A stretch of 28,487 nucleotides of DNA, from positions 3,525,841 through 3,554,327 of the forward strand of contig BFEA01000033.1 of assembly GCA_003427395.1 (NCBI GenBank), in the 5' to 3' direction. The first letter of the stretch is position 1. Every line of letters begins with the position of its first letter. The translations under genes and the position numbers were made by a program. The notes under the pieces were generated by a model that saw only the letters and a program-made list of their open reading frames with translations, made no database searches and had not been told where the DNA came from. Origin of the DNA: Chara braunii. Lineage: Eukaryota > Streptophyta > Charophyceae > Charales > Characeae. Positions 18,460 through 28,487 of the stretch are shown one piece after another.

Positions 18460-20475
18460 ATGACCGACGGTGTGTCACACGCCGCCGACACGGCGACGAC
18501 CACGGCACAGGGCTCCACACCCGTGCGGACGGACTAGGGCCACCAGCCCCAGGGAGATCTGCACACCCTCCTCACCTCCCTCCTTGTGCCCATCCAGGCG
18601 CAACTTGTGACCCTCGCGCCCTTACAGGCGCAAGTGGCGACCCTTGCCGTCGGCGTGCAGCAACTCGAGGACGCTGCGTGTCCTCCATCTCCTGACTCCC
18701 AGTCTTGGTCCCTCGTCCTCCGACAGGGTCCCCACGGTGGAGCTTCCTCCTCCGCTGCCCCCGACCCGGCCATCTTGGTGACCGTCCACGCCCCTAGCAT
18801 GACGACCGCCACGAGTCAGGTCCTCCCTCAGTCTACGGGCGCACCCGCCCAGACCCCGGTCACTACAGCCACGGTACCACAACCCGCTACCATGGTCGCA
18901 ACTTTTTCGGGTGCCCCACTTCTCCCTCCTCTTCACACGACCGCAGCACCATCTGGCTCTCCCCCTTGTGGGATGCCTCGCGCCGCTCGTACGTCTTCCC
19001 CTGCCACACCTCGCTCAACCTACGTTCGAGGTTTCGGGGACGAGATCGCCCAGCTGCGGACCGATCCGCCCTCTCACGCCTTCAGCCACCCCCACCCTCG
19101 CAGGTGGCCGCGCCTTTCGGCGCACCCCCTTGTTCCTCTATTCTTCCTTCCATGCAGGCTCGCTTCCCTCGCCCTGCACCCTACCCATCCCCATCCTACC
19201 TCCTCCCCATCCCCTCGATTGCTGCGACCTCTTCTACCGCAGCTCCCGTGCAGCCTGCCGCTGTTTCCCCCGCCGCTCCACCATGCGGCCCGGGCGTACA
19301 GTCAGCTGCGCCTCCTCCTCCAGGACCTGCGCCGACTTATTCAGCCGTAGCGCAGTCCCCTGCTTCCCGTTCTCCTCGCCGCCAAAACGGTGGCCCACCA
19401 CTCCTCCGCTTGACGGACATTGCCTTGTATGTCGGTACAGGCATACGCGTGTCTCGGTGGCTAAAGTCTGCCACCCGCACACTCCAGCTGATGGGTGCCG
19501 CTCACCTCTCCATGCGCCTGCGTGGCGGTCCTTCCGACGCCTGGGAGAATTTCTATGCTTACTCCGTTCGTGCGGGTCGGACTCCGACCTTCATGGACTT
19601 CCAGGCGTTCCTCGAGGATCGCTTCGGAGCCCGATATGACGTGACTGACGCCTTTGAGCGTATCGTCACTACACGCTAGTCCGACTCTGGTGGCGCTGCC
19701 GGCTTGGATCGCCACATCTAGGTCTTTCAGGACGCCCGCCTTATTTGTGACATGGCGTTCCTCCTCGGGGCGAACCTTATTGATCGTTTTTTGGCCTGCC
19801 TTCGGCTCGAGTACCGCTCCGAGCTATCGAAGTACGAGTTCACATCGGCCCCGCAGGCTTACGAGACCACCCGGGACCATCAGCGGATGCGGGCCCGTCT
19901 TCACCCCGCCTCTTCCTCCCAGCCACAGCGTACTGGTTACGCCTCCTCCTCCTCTCACGACACTTCCGAGCGCCATTCCCCTTTCCGCAGTCGCCCCCGC
20001 CGTTCCGCGCAGCAGGGCCGCCACTTCTGGTGTCGCTTTAGGGCGCTCGAGTATGGTGAGCAGGACGTTGGTGCCCCGCTGTCGCCAGAGGATGACCATA
20101 GCGACGACCTCAACCTTGGCGAGGCCGTCCAGCACCACCTGGAGGACCCTACTCTCTCTATGGCTGAGCGCCTTTAGCTCATCCTCTCCACCCTTTCGCA
20201 GGCACACAACCGCCCTGGTCATGCTGGAAAGGTCGCCCCCCGAGGTCCCTCAGCAGGACCTCCCTCAAGGCTTTGTATCTCCTCGCGGTGTCCTTTCCGC
20301 TGAGGAGCGCGCGGCTATTTTGGGTCGACGTGGATGTTTGCGATGCCGTCAGGACGGTCATACCTCCTCGCGATGCCCTTACACCACCGCCCTTGACCGC
20401 CACTATGCTGACCTTTCCCGCCAGCGTCGTGCTCAGTCCCCCCCTGGCGCCTCGCATCCCCACGACGCCTCCTAG
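18460..20475 (+). pseudogene. gag: chromovirus gag (capsid and nucleocapsid)
   Basis: The start is taken at ATG 18460, followed after a TAG at 18535 by an in-phase frame with a heptad-like Leu/Gln stretch (LVTLAPLQAQVATLAVGVQQ). A Pro/Ala-rich spacer follows, with a frame change near 19050-19090. The capsid core lies at about 19380-19900 (WLKSATRTLQLMG, DFQAFLEDRFGARYD), with TAG at 19677 and 19719 inside its conserved helix region, then TAG at 20175. After another frame change near 20180-20230 comes a perfect CX2CX4HX4C zinc knuckle at 20335-20376 (CLRCRQDGHTSSRC). TAG at 20473 may be the true end. The knuckle residues are all intact although the frame is broken, which suggests recent decay, sequencing indels or recoding. 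Confidence 0.75.
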
Positions 20476-21570
20476 CCACGGTGCAGTCACGGTGTACACC
20501 TGCGCCCTCCTCAGTAGTCGTCTTCCCGACATCCCCGTCCAGTTTGCCCCTCTCTCTACTAGAGTTGAGGTCCCGCAGGATCCGACAGAGTGTACTCAAC
20601 CCTCTGTCGCAGTACCATCTGCGCCTTCGCAGACCACCATCTCCCCTCCTTCCCCACCGCGACTACCGACGCGTCGAGCCATTCGCTTAGCCCGTTGCAG
20701 CGAGCAACTTGCGACTCGCGAGGACGTTGTGTCCTCTCTTCTGGACTTGAGCATGCTCCAGGCTCGTCAGGAGCGACTCACCCTCCATGTCGCTGTCCTC
20801 CGTCGCCTTCTCACCATCCTCTCTAACCCTAACCGCACCCTCCCGATCATCCCCGTATGGCTGGGGACCTCCATGAGGGTGTACTCAACGTTGTGGAATT
20901 CCGGTTCTCAGGGCGACTTCATTCACCCACGTGTGGTGAAAGAAGCCCGCTTACCCACGACCGGGTCTCCGACTCCCATCTCTGTCACCCTAGGGGATGA
21001 CAAGACCCAGCGCTTCTTCGATCAGACGATCACCGACCTTCCTTTCTTCCTCACCCTCGAGTCGACTGATCGTCCCCCGGCGTCTCGTCGCTACCGCTCC
21101 TCTGCACATTTCGATGTGATTGAGACGGGGTACGACTTCATTCTTAGCACTTCGTCGTCTCGTCGGTTCCGCAGCACCGGGGCCGATTGGGCGACTAACG
21201 CTCTCGTTCTCAAAACGAAGTGTGGAAGACGTATCGCGTACCTTTCATAGGTACCACTGTGACACCACGCCCCGATCCTCCTCCCCCGGAGCCTTCCGTG
21301 CCCACACCATCTCCTTCTATCACTGTCACTTCGCCTCGGCAGTTCGCCCACTTCATCCGACAGGACGACGTCACCTTCTTTATTGTGAACGTGACGGATC
21401 TCTTACACTATGATCCACCCTGTCCCGACGCCGAGCTCATCCCTCTGGAGCCAGATCCTCCTTCTATCTCCATGGCTCCCGTCTCTACTTCCGTCCCTCC
21501 GCCGTCCGTCGAGTCCACCCCGCCGTCACGCGCTGACGCTGACGCTGAGGAACTCGCACGGATATACGGC
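20476..21570 (+). pseudogene. pol: chromovirus pol: aspartic protease and linker
   Basis: The protease frame is open up to about 21225. The active-site motif is at about 20894-20920 and reads W-N-S-G-S-Q-G-D-F. The catalytic Asp of the DSG or DTG triad is replaced by Asn (AAT at 20897-20899). The later flap and C-terminal strand region (FDVIETGYDFIL) is recognisable. The frame changes near 21225 into a Pro-rich linker and again near 21560-21575 before reverse transcriptase. The ATG at 21220 is internal and not a start. By family knowledge this enzyme would cut Gag-Pol. With Asn it should be inactive. Confidence 0.7.
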
Positions 21571-22465
21571 TGACCTGGAGCCTGCAGTTCGTGACCTCAT
21601 CCGATAGTACCACGATGTTTTCCCATCGTCATTCTCGTACGCCGGCATCCCACCGATGTGTGACGTCGAGCACTCCATTCAGCTTGTGCCCGACTATCGT
21701 GGTCACCACCAGGCACCCTACAGACTCTCGATCCCCGAGGCCACCGAACTCAAGCGTCAGCTTGAGGAGCTCCAGAGACTGGGTTTCATCAAACCCAGCA
21801 ACTCCCCGTGGGGTGCACCCGTCCTCTTTGCTCGCAAAGCAGATGAAACTCTTCGTCTCTGCATCGACTACCGCGGTCTCAACCGCTACACGGTTAAGAA
21901 CAACCACCCCATGCCTCGTTCCGATGAGCTATTCGACCGCCTAGCAGGCAACCACTTCTTTACGAAGATTGATCTTCGTAGCGGTTACCATCAGATCCGC
22001 GTTGCTGCAGCCGACCAGCCGAAGGCCGCGTTCCGATTGCGATCCGGCCACTATGAGTTCACGGTGATGCCATTCGGCCTCACCAACGCACCCGCTACCT
22101 TCCAGAGGGCGATGAACGACATCTTCAGGGACATCCTGGAGCAATATGTTCTCGTCTACCTCGACGATATCCTGGTCTACCGTTGTACCCTTGAGGAGCA
22201 CCTAAGACACCTCCGCGACGTCCTTGACCGCTTGCCCAGACATGGCTTCTACGCCAAGCTGAGCAAGTGCCGCTTTGCCCAGCACAAAGTGGATTTCTTA
22301 GGACACTACGTGTCTGACTAGGGCCTCCACATGGACGACCGGAAGATCAGGGCTATTGCGGAGTGGCCCGCTCCCACATCCGCCAAGCAGCTTTGCAGCG
22401 TCCTAGGCCTGACATGCTATTGTAGTAACTTCATCCAGAGATACGCTAGGTATTCCTACGACTTA
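21571..22465 (+). pseudogene. pol: chromovirus pol: reverse transcriptase
   Basis: All reverse transcriptase blocks are present in order. They are YHDVFP after a TAG at 21605, [32 protein letters not shown] (first catalytic Asp), [17 protein letters not shown], and VYLDDILVY (the two remaining catalytic Asp) at about 22150-22176. KLSKCRF and [10 protein letters not shown] follow. From 21656 the frame runs 221 codons to a TAG at 22319 and then continues in phase (KIRAIAEWPAPTSAKQL) to a frame change near 22463. The enzyme copies element RNA into DNA inside virus-like particles. Apart from the TAGs and the shift, no key residue is missing. Confidence 0.9.
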
Positions 22466-24275
22466 CCTCCACCCTCCTCCGGAAGAACCCACCCTGGGCT
22501 TGGACACCCCTCCACGAGGACGCCTTTTGCGCCCTCAAGAAGGCGGTGACATGCGCACTGGTTCTTCACCTACCCGATTTTGATCGCCCTTTTATCCTTA
22601 CCACCGATGCGTCAGACTTTGCTGTAGGAGCAGTGCTTTCTCAGGTCTTCCCCTCCTCTCGTGATTCCTCTCATCTTCGTATCCCTCGCTTCCCACCACC
22701 TACCCTTACCACTGCTTCCCGACTGACGCTTACTGGTCCAGCTACTGACGAGCCTTCTATTGACTATTCTCCTACCATTGCCGAGGACGGCACTGTCGAG
22801 TTTCGCTTAGGTGATTGTCCGATAGCCTTCTACACCTGTAAGCTCTTGCTCGCCGAGATAAACTACACCGCTGATGAACGTGAGGTTCTCGCAGTAATTT
22901 ATGACGCTCGGCATTGGCGTCACTACCTGCACGGGGCACCATTCACGGTGCGCACGGACAACTCGGTTGTCCAGGCTTTTCTGACAAAACCGAAGCTCAC
23001 TCCTCGACAGGCTCGCTGGTGGCGCGACCTATCCGAGTTGAGTTTCACCACTGAGCACATCAAGGGTGGGACTAATCGGGTCGCAGATGCCTTATCCCGA
23101 CGCCCTGACCACGACCAGGAGCAGATCCAGCTCTCTTCCATTTCGGTCACCACTGTCCACCACTCGGTGATCGATGAGTTTCGCACTCAGTACCGCCACT
23201 GCCCCGACTATCGCGACATCCACGCGACCGTTCGGAGTAAGGCCGTCCCGAACTACTCTTTCGAGGACAACGGTCTTGTGTACTGGCACAGTTCACAGAG
23301 CACCAGAGAGCCCCGTATTTGCGTTCCCTCCACTGGACAGCTACGTGTCCGCGCAGTAGCAGAGTTCCATGACCAGGCAGCCGCCGGTCATATGGGCTTC
23401 CACAAGACGTTGGCTCGTGTGAGCCGTCTGTACGTTTGGCCGAAGCGTAAGGACTTTGTGAAGGACTACGTCGCAGAGTGTTCCACCTGTCAGGAGGTGA
23501 ACAGTGTGAACCACTTGCCTTATGGTTTGCTCCAGCCTCTTCCTATCCCTGAGGGTCATTGGCAGTCCATCTCGATGGACTTTATCGGTCCCCTTCGTCC
23601 TCCGACCCCTCGTGGTCATGATGCTATCCTGGTCATCGTCGACCGCTTCACGAAGCGTGCACGCTTTGTTCCGTGCCGCTATGCCATCAGTGCACGTGAT
23701 GTCGCCGACATCGTGTTTGACCGAGTTGTGCGTGACCACGGCTTACCTCTGAGCATCATATCTGACCGTGACCCGCACTTTACCAGCCGATTCTGGCGAC
23801 GGCTCCACGAGGTGTACGACACTCAGCTCCGCTTCTCCTCGTCTTACAATCCTCAGACTGATGGTCAGACCGAGATCACGAACAGGACTCTTGGAGATAT
23901 TATCCGAAAGATTGTTCGTGACGAGCAGCAATGGGACCTCCATCTTGCCCACGCGGAGATAGCCTACAACCACGTCGTCTAGCCACCCACGGGGATGTTG
24001 CCTTATTATTGCGACCTCGGCTATCACCCTCGTGTTCCCGCGGAGTTCCTTCGACCGTCATAGACGCACCCCGACACGAGTTGTCCCGCGCTGGATGATT
24101 GGGTTGCACACATGACGTCGATCATGAAGACTGCACATAAGCACATAGTCGCTTCCCAGACTCGCATGGCAGCACGTGCGAACCGATCGAGGATGGATCA
24201 TCCATTCAAAGTGGGTGATGATGTGCTTATCGACGCCCGCCACTTACAGCTCGAAGCGGACACGCTTGCAAGTTT
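22464..24275 (+). pseudogene. pol: chromovirus pol: RNase H and integrase
   Basis: Residues below count from 22546, inside the open 22464-23979 frame. RNase H carries Asp21 (TTDAS), Glu113 (ADEREVLA), Asp138 (RTDNS) and Asp181 (VADALSR). Between its first two strands sits an unusual insert of about 57 residues (34-90). Integrase has the His/Cys zinc domain (His275, His282, Cys312, Cys315) and the full D,D35E triad: Asp345 (SMDFIGP), Asp407 (SDRDPHF) and Glu443 (DGQTEITNR), with exactly 35 residues between the last two. TAG at 23980 and 24061 interrupt the C-terminal part, which continues in phase (PPTGMLPYYCDLGYHPR). A frame change follows near 24275. Family role: removing the RNA template and inserting the DNA copy. 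Confidence 0.9.
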
Positions 24276-24835
24276 CGGCGTCGCTTCTGTGGACCATGCC
24301 GCATCCTCCACGCCGTCGGTTCTGATACGGCATCTAGCCCGGTCAACTTCCGTGTGAAGCTGCCCGACTACCTACGCCAGACTCGTGTGCACGATGTCTA
24401 CCACGTCTCGTTACTGCGTCCTCACCGCAGACCGTCTGAGCGTTTCGCCGGACGACCATACAGGCGCCCTCAACCCATCATGGTGGACGACGACGAGGAG
24501 TTCCTCGTTTCAGACACCATTGGTCGCCGAGTCACCGATGACAACCCTCCCCACGTCGAGTATCTCGTACGTTGGAAGGGTTACCCTGATGAGGAGGCTA
24601 CCTGGGAGCCCCTCGAGCACTTGCAACACGCTCGCATGTTGGTGCGTACCTATGACCGTGCTCGTCGTGCTGGGTTCACTGCTCCTCCTCAGTCCACTGA
24701 CCCTCCTCCTTCTCCCCGGCTGAGGAGACCGCTGAAGTCGAGCCTGCTCCATCTGAGGCAGACCTTCAGCAGCAGCCGGATGCTTCTGAGCGTCCACAGC
24801 GCACTCGTCGTCGGCCTGCTCGATACGACGATTGA
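24276..24835 (+). pseudogene. pol: chromovirus pol C-terminus: chromodomain
   Basis: After a frame change, VHDVYHVSLLRPH marks the usual link behind integrase, and a chromodomain covers about 24498-24665 (EEFLVSDTIGRRV, VEYLVRWKGYPDEEATWEPL). The methyl-lysine cage positions are Phe, Trp and Tyr, as in HP1-type domains. By family knowledge this directs insertion into heterochromatin. Near 24700-24715 the frame changes once more into a Glu/Pro-rich tail rich in Arg at its end (RTRRRPARYDD), which stops with TGA at 24833-24835. That short tail is more credible than the longer frame running to 25061. Confidence 0.85.
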
Positions 24836-25672
24836 CTCTGACTTACCTTCCCACGTCCTTGACTTTCCAGTACGCCATCCACTTCAGTTTTTCTACTTCA
24901 GCTCATCAACGTTGCGGCTCTTCCTCTACGGCATTCTTGACTTCTCATCGTGGACGTCATCGGTCGCTTCATGGACTTCGTCACGATCAACTCTGCCTAC
25001 TTCAGACGTCGCCACTCTCTTACTACTTTACCGTGTACAGTACCCTGCTTGTGTCGCATGATGGTCTCCCTTTAGCTGGGTTCCTCTGAGTTGGGTTCTC
25101 CCTTGGTATACGCATAGGCATCGGGACCGTAGCGTTGTCGTGGCTTCCCATCTTACGGATCTAGCTCCGACTTCCCTCACTTTAGGAGTCATTTGCATGA
25201 TTCCCTTACCCATCATCTTTCTACCCTTTGTCGGCCCTCACGCCCTAGTTAGGCAGCCCCGCATGCTTCATCTAGGTGCGCCCAGTATACCAGGCTCCAT
25301 TGTTCCCTTGCATGGTCGACCCTTCATAGCGGTCACCCCTTAGTCGAGCATTACCCGCCCTGATGGTCTATCTGTTAGGGTCATTGGTTCTGTTCGTTCC
25401 CAGTTCCCTACCCTCATTGAGCCTGATGACATGTTTTTCCCCTGTCACTATGTGTGGATGCCCTTAGGAGCTTTCGACCCCTAGGCTGCATTCGCCACCC
25501 TGAGAGACCATCCCACCCTTTGGTTTGCGACACACTTCTCCTGTGACATATGGTTGACTTGTTGTTGCTTTGTTGCTCTCAGACTAGGGCCATTCTTAGG
25601 ACTTATACACTAGTCAGTTGTTCCCAGACTGAGGCTACTGCCTCCAACATTCTAGGATCTAGTTGACACTAC

Positions 25673-25744
25673 TTTCTGCTTTTCTAGGACATGTATGTTA
25701 GTTAGTTGTTTCTGCTTTCCTAGGACATGTATGCTAGTTAGTTG
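25673..25744. repeat. 36-bp tandem duplication
   Basis: TTTCTGCTTTYCTAGGACAT and the following 16 bases occur twice in direct succession (25673-25708 and 25709-25744), with only two differences. Confidence 0.9.
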
Positions 25745-26020
25745 CTTTTGCTTTCACTTAAGCTGTTAGCTGTGGCATTGCTGTTTTGTGACATTTTCTA
25801 TCATAGGTTGCATCGCATGGACTCAGCATGGAGCTTGCTCCGCATCTTAGACTACTTAGGTTTTCTTTTTCTTTGGTAGAGTTCCGCTTCTTGGCGGAAG
25901 CGTGTTTGCATCTAGGCGATCCATCACAGGCCGAGGATCGTGTAGCGGACCTCTGGTTGGCCTGTGAGACCAGCCCCTTGGCCTGTTCTCAAAGGCCTGT
26001 GTTCTATTCGGGGGCAGTCC

Positions 26021-26073
26021 AGTCCAGTCCAGGCCGGTACCTTTGTCGGTACCAGCCAGTCCAGTCCAGTCCT
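26021..26073. repeat. CCAGT repeats flanking a GGTACC hairpin
   Basis: GGCCGGTACC (26032-26041) and GGTACCAGCC (26048-26057) form a 10-bp stem with one wobble and a TTTGTC loop. On both sides lie two or three CCAGT units. The whole is a compact structured repeat of unknown role. Confidence 0.7.
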
Positions 26074-28096
26074 GTCAGCCGTTGGGGTATACCCCAACAG
26101 TTGTCTGTTTTTCGTCCTCATTCTTCACTTGCACATTTCGGAGTACGTGCGTTGGAGTCTTGCGTGGGGAGCTGCGTTGTGCATCTTGCTCCCCCCCTTC
26201 TTCCTCCATCTTCATCTCTGTCATTGGCGGAGCACCACACCTGGTGGGTCCGCTACAACGTGCTACTTCTTGCCCTGGTTGACGCCAATGTATTCCTCAG
26301 CTTTATCTTGGCCAGCATAGCCGTAGTACATGGTCGGGGTGGGCATCTCCACCCAGACACTGCTTAGCCTCATGTTCGTTACTATAGTCCACATCGAGGT
26401 CTCATTTTTCATCATCAAGCTCGTCTCAGTTAGAGCAATGAACCCGGCCACTTACTAGCAGGAAGGTACAAATTCGTTGTGGCATCTACTGTGTTCATAT
26501 TCAAACTCAATGTGCACGCCTAGAGGACAGGGTTCGTTGCTTCCAGGCTCGTCTTGATAATGACGTGGCTGATGGTGGCTGCTGCGCTGCATGCTGCTGC
26601 TTTGGTAAGTCCGATTGTTGAACCTAGTTGTGTTTTCCAACTGATGTCGGGACATGGACCTGGTCACCGCGGCAGTCTGCATGGTCGACGAAGGCATACA
26701 CTTCGGTTGCTGCTACTGACAACGGGGGGGGGGGGTGCTTCACTCATCAGTAGTGTAGTTTCGAATGGCTATGTGGCTGAGAGTCTGGGCGCTGAGCGCC
26801 GGCGGAGAAGGGAACACTCAGTCGGCATTCGGGAAGGCATTGCATGGTCGTTCTTAGTTAGTGAGATGAGTTGTCTGGTTGATCCGGTTGAATCAGGACC
26901 TTGGTTGCCACAGTCTGAGTTGGGTGTGGGGCAAGACGGCAACTGTTGGAAGGAGCTTGGTACTGCGAGTTAGGCAGATTGCTGCCACTCTATCCTTGGG
27001 GTGATAGTGGCTGTAAGGGAACAGGCTGACACACTTTTGATGAAGGTTACTACCATATGGTGTAGTTTGTTATTGTCACTATACTAGTGAATTGCTATGG
27101 AAGAGTCCCTAACGATCTAAGAGCTACTGCCGTGCCGTCAGGGCGCTGCTGTGTAGTGCAGCAGCAAACGCAGTGCCTCTGCCAATTTTTATCGCACAAC
27201 TAGGCGCTGCATTGGAGTTCTTGTTGTCAAGGGAAGTAACAAGAGTTGAGGAGTTGCTAATCTAGTTGCCGTGTTTCTGAGGCTACTAGGAGTGTTAAGC
27301 CTTATTACACAGTTGAAAGGTTGCACTTACGGTTAGCCTGTGGAGTTCGACAGTCAGATTTGAAGGAACTACTGTTGTTGCCGGCAGTCAAAACTACCAA
27401 GTGTACAGCGTTGATGTGCCTTTGCAGCGTTGTTAGCCCCGTGGTTATCTCACTATTGTGTACGCTGCCTTGTTGTGGGTCTGATGCTACTGCGACGTTC
27501 TAGCTGTTGCGGCTGCTAAACCACTGACTGTTGTTGCCGAGCCACTACACACTTGCTACAGCGCACCAAATTGTTGCTTCGGCAATATGTTCAGGTGTTG
27601 CTGCTGACCTCCTCGGTAGGTTGCTGTTGCAACAGCCGGGAAGCCGTATTGCCACCTACAGCATCGCAGTCTGTAGTCTTGTCGAGCAAAGCTACTTCAA
27701 TCAAAGACCGTTGCTGCTGATCTTGAGACCGTGGGTACCTGTTGCTGTTGGAGTTGAGATTTTGCTGCGACATCGGCCACCTGTTGACACGGACGCATGC
27801 GACTGGCTGCCATTGCGGGGCCCTCAGGATCTGAAGGCACCAAGGCCCTCTCGTGTGAGTTGAGTTGGGCCCTTTTCATATCTCGAGCGTCTAACTCTTC
27901 TTCTTATACCCTTCTTCCTCTCAGTCTAGTCTGTGTTTGGAGAGGAAGACGGCAGGCGGGATTGCAACCCGTAGGACCGCATCAAGGCCTTTGTGGGAGG
28001 TCGACCCACCGATTGCGGGAGCTCTGCCGGAGCCCAGGCGGGACTCTGGAGGCAGGGAACTCAGAGTTAGGCCGGCACGATACCTTTAGCTATCCC

Positions 28097-28102
28097 AATA
28101 AA
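28097..28102 (+). promoter_or_regulatory. AATAAA polyadenylation-type signal
   Basis: A canonical AATAAA stands in an AT-rich patch, followed by TATATAAACC. It might serve an LTR transcript, but no gene is tied to it. Confidence 0.3.
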
Positions 28103-28301
28103 CCTCTATTTATATAAACCTGGTGTTTGATCTCTCTGACTTTGACTTGTGTATATGTTTGTTTCTTGTTTTTTTTTCAGGACTTTAACTAAACCAAAAA
28201 TGGTAATCTACTATGCATGTTAATTCATCTGTCTGTGGTAAAAATCACGATGTTTGCATGCGATGATCTGAATGGGGCTGGAGATGAGGTCTTCTGACAG
28301 A

Positions 28302-28487
28302 TCCAGCCGCTTTGCTGATTGTCTGGACATTGAGACAGGGCGGGGCCAAGACCTGCCGCTTTGCTGATTGTCTGGACATTGAGACAAGGCGAGGTCAGGA
28401 CCTGCCGCTTTGTTGATTGTCTGGACATTGAGATAGGGCGGGGTCAGGACCTGTCGCTTTGCTGATTGCTTGGACATTGAGACGGGG
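28302..28487. repeat. 49-bp tandem repeat running off the window
   Basis: CCGCTTTGCTGATTGTCTGG begins at 28307, 28356, 28405 and (diverged) 28454, an exact 49-bp period. The rest of each unit is ACATTGAGACAGGGCGGGGT-CAGGACCTG. The last unit reaches the end of the window, so the array is longer than seen. Minus-strand frames through it are repeat artefacts. Confidence 0.95.

Larger units (their letters stand above)
24836..28300. other. 3' flank, no convincing gene
   Basis: About 3.5 kb after the chromovirus stop with no recognisable protein, although frames of 110-180 codons exist. It is rich in GTTGCTGC-like words at 27500-27780. No polypurine tract lies directly after pol. The only purine run is a 12-base G tract at 26724-26735, followed by TG. 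A polyadenylation-type AATAAA lies at 28097-28102. A 3' LTR is expected here but cannot be outlined, because no matching 5' copy was found. Confidence 0.5.

Noticed and set aside
21654-22321. Separate reverse transcriptase gene starting at ATG 21656
   Set aside because: The ATG is internal: the conserved YHDVFP region lies upstream in the same frame behind a TAG, so it is part of one pol.
24585-24610. CTGATGAGGA, hammerhead-like core
   Set aside because: It lies in the chromodomain coding sequence and lacks the GAAA and flanking stems of a hammerhead ribozyme.
24716-25061. Extension of the chromodomain frame to 25061
   Set aside because: A shift near 24710 gives an acidic then Arg-rich tail ending in TGA at 24835, typical for such elements; the longer frame becomes low-complexity Ser/Leu sequence.
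25828-26367. 179-codon frame with hydrophobic stretches
   Set aside because: It runs through the CCAGT hairpin repeat, overlaps equally open frames, and shows no recognisable domain.

Overview
This window is eukaryotic, repeat-dominated DNA. No bacterial or organellar gene is visible. The coding signal comes from two kinds of long-terminal-repeat (LTR) retroelement, set among satellites, microsatellites, pyrimidine-rich tracts and one assembly gap (16468-16776). A chromodomain-bearing Ty3/gypsy element (chromovirus) and degenerate TTTAGGG-like motifs near 18.25 kb suggest a green-lineage host, perhaps a streptophyte or other green alga. I cannot name a species, and a fungus is not excluded.

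Layout. 1-811: about 91-bp satellite. 829-1065: possible MITE. 1085-2235: about 300-bp tandem repeat made of two related half-units. 2240-3780: pyrimidine-rich DNA with a long (CT)n. 3785-5400: LTR/leader-like segment on the plus strand, followed by a small gene (5428-5967) of a family I call A. 5968-8159: no gene seen. 8160-8384: second A-family gene. 8600-9280: TCAG-rich leader. 9320-12217: four paralogues of another unrecognised family, B. 12205-12765: two more A-family units. 12827-14490: a decayed gag. At about 14490 gag is cut off by an inverted, diverged copy of the 3.8-5.5 kb segment, which runs on the minus strand to about 16141. 16150-18460: GC-rich duplications, gap, hairpins and a pyrimidine-rich leader. 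18460-24835: the Ty3/gypsy chromovirus with gag, protease, reverse transcriptase, RNase H, integrase and chromodomain. 24836-28487: no convincing gene; it ends in a 49-bp tandem repeat.

How the parts fit. In the first element, B2-B3-B4-A1-A2-gag form a chain of short, overlapping or nearly touching ORFs on one strand. This suggests one retroelement transcript with several accessory ORFs ahead of gag. The paired LTR-like segments share a TATA-like site, a 30-nt identical block ending at the A-family ATG, and two RNA hairpins kept by wobble pairs. The chromovirus is complete in domain order but carries about seven or eight frame changes and an Asp-to-Asn change at the protease active site.

Most notable pattern. 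Nearly all in-frame stops inside recognisable coding sequence are TAG or TAA, mostly where glutamine would fit, while most natural ORF ends are TGA. Either CAR codons have decayed to TAR, or TAR is read as Gln, as in some ulvophycean algae and ciliates. Two internal TGAs and one TAG aligned with Trp argue for plain decay, so this remains open.
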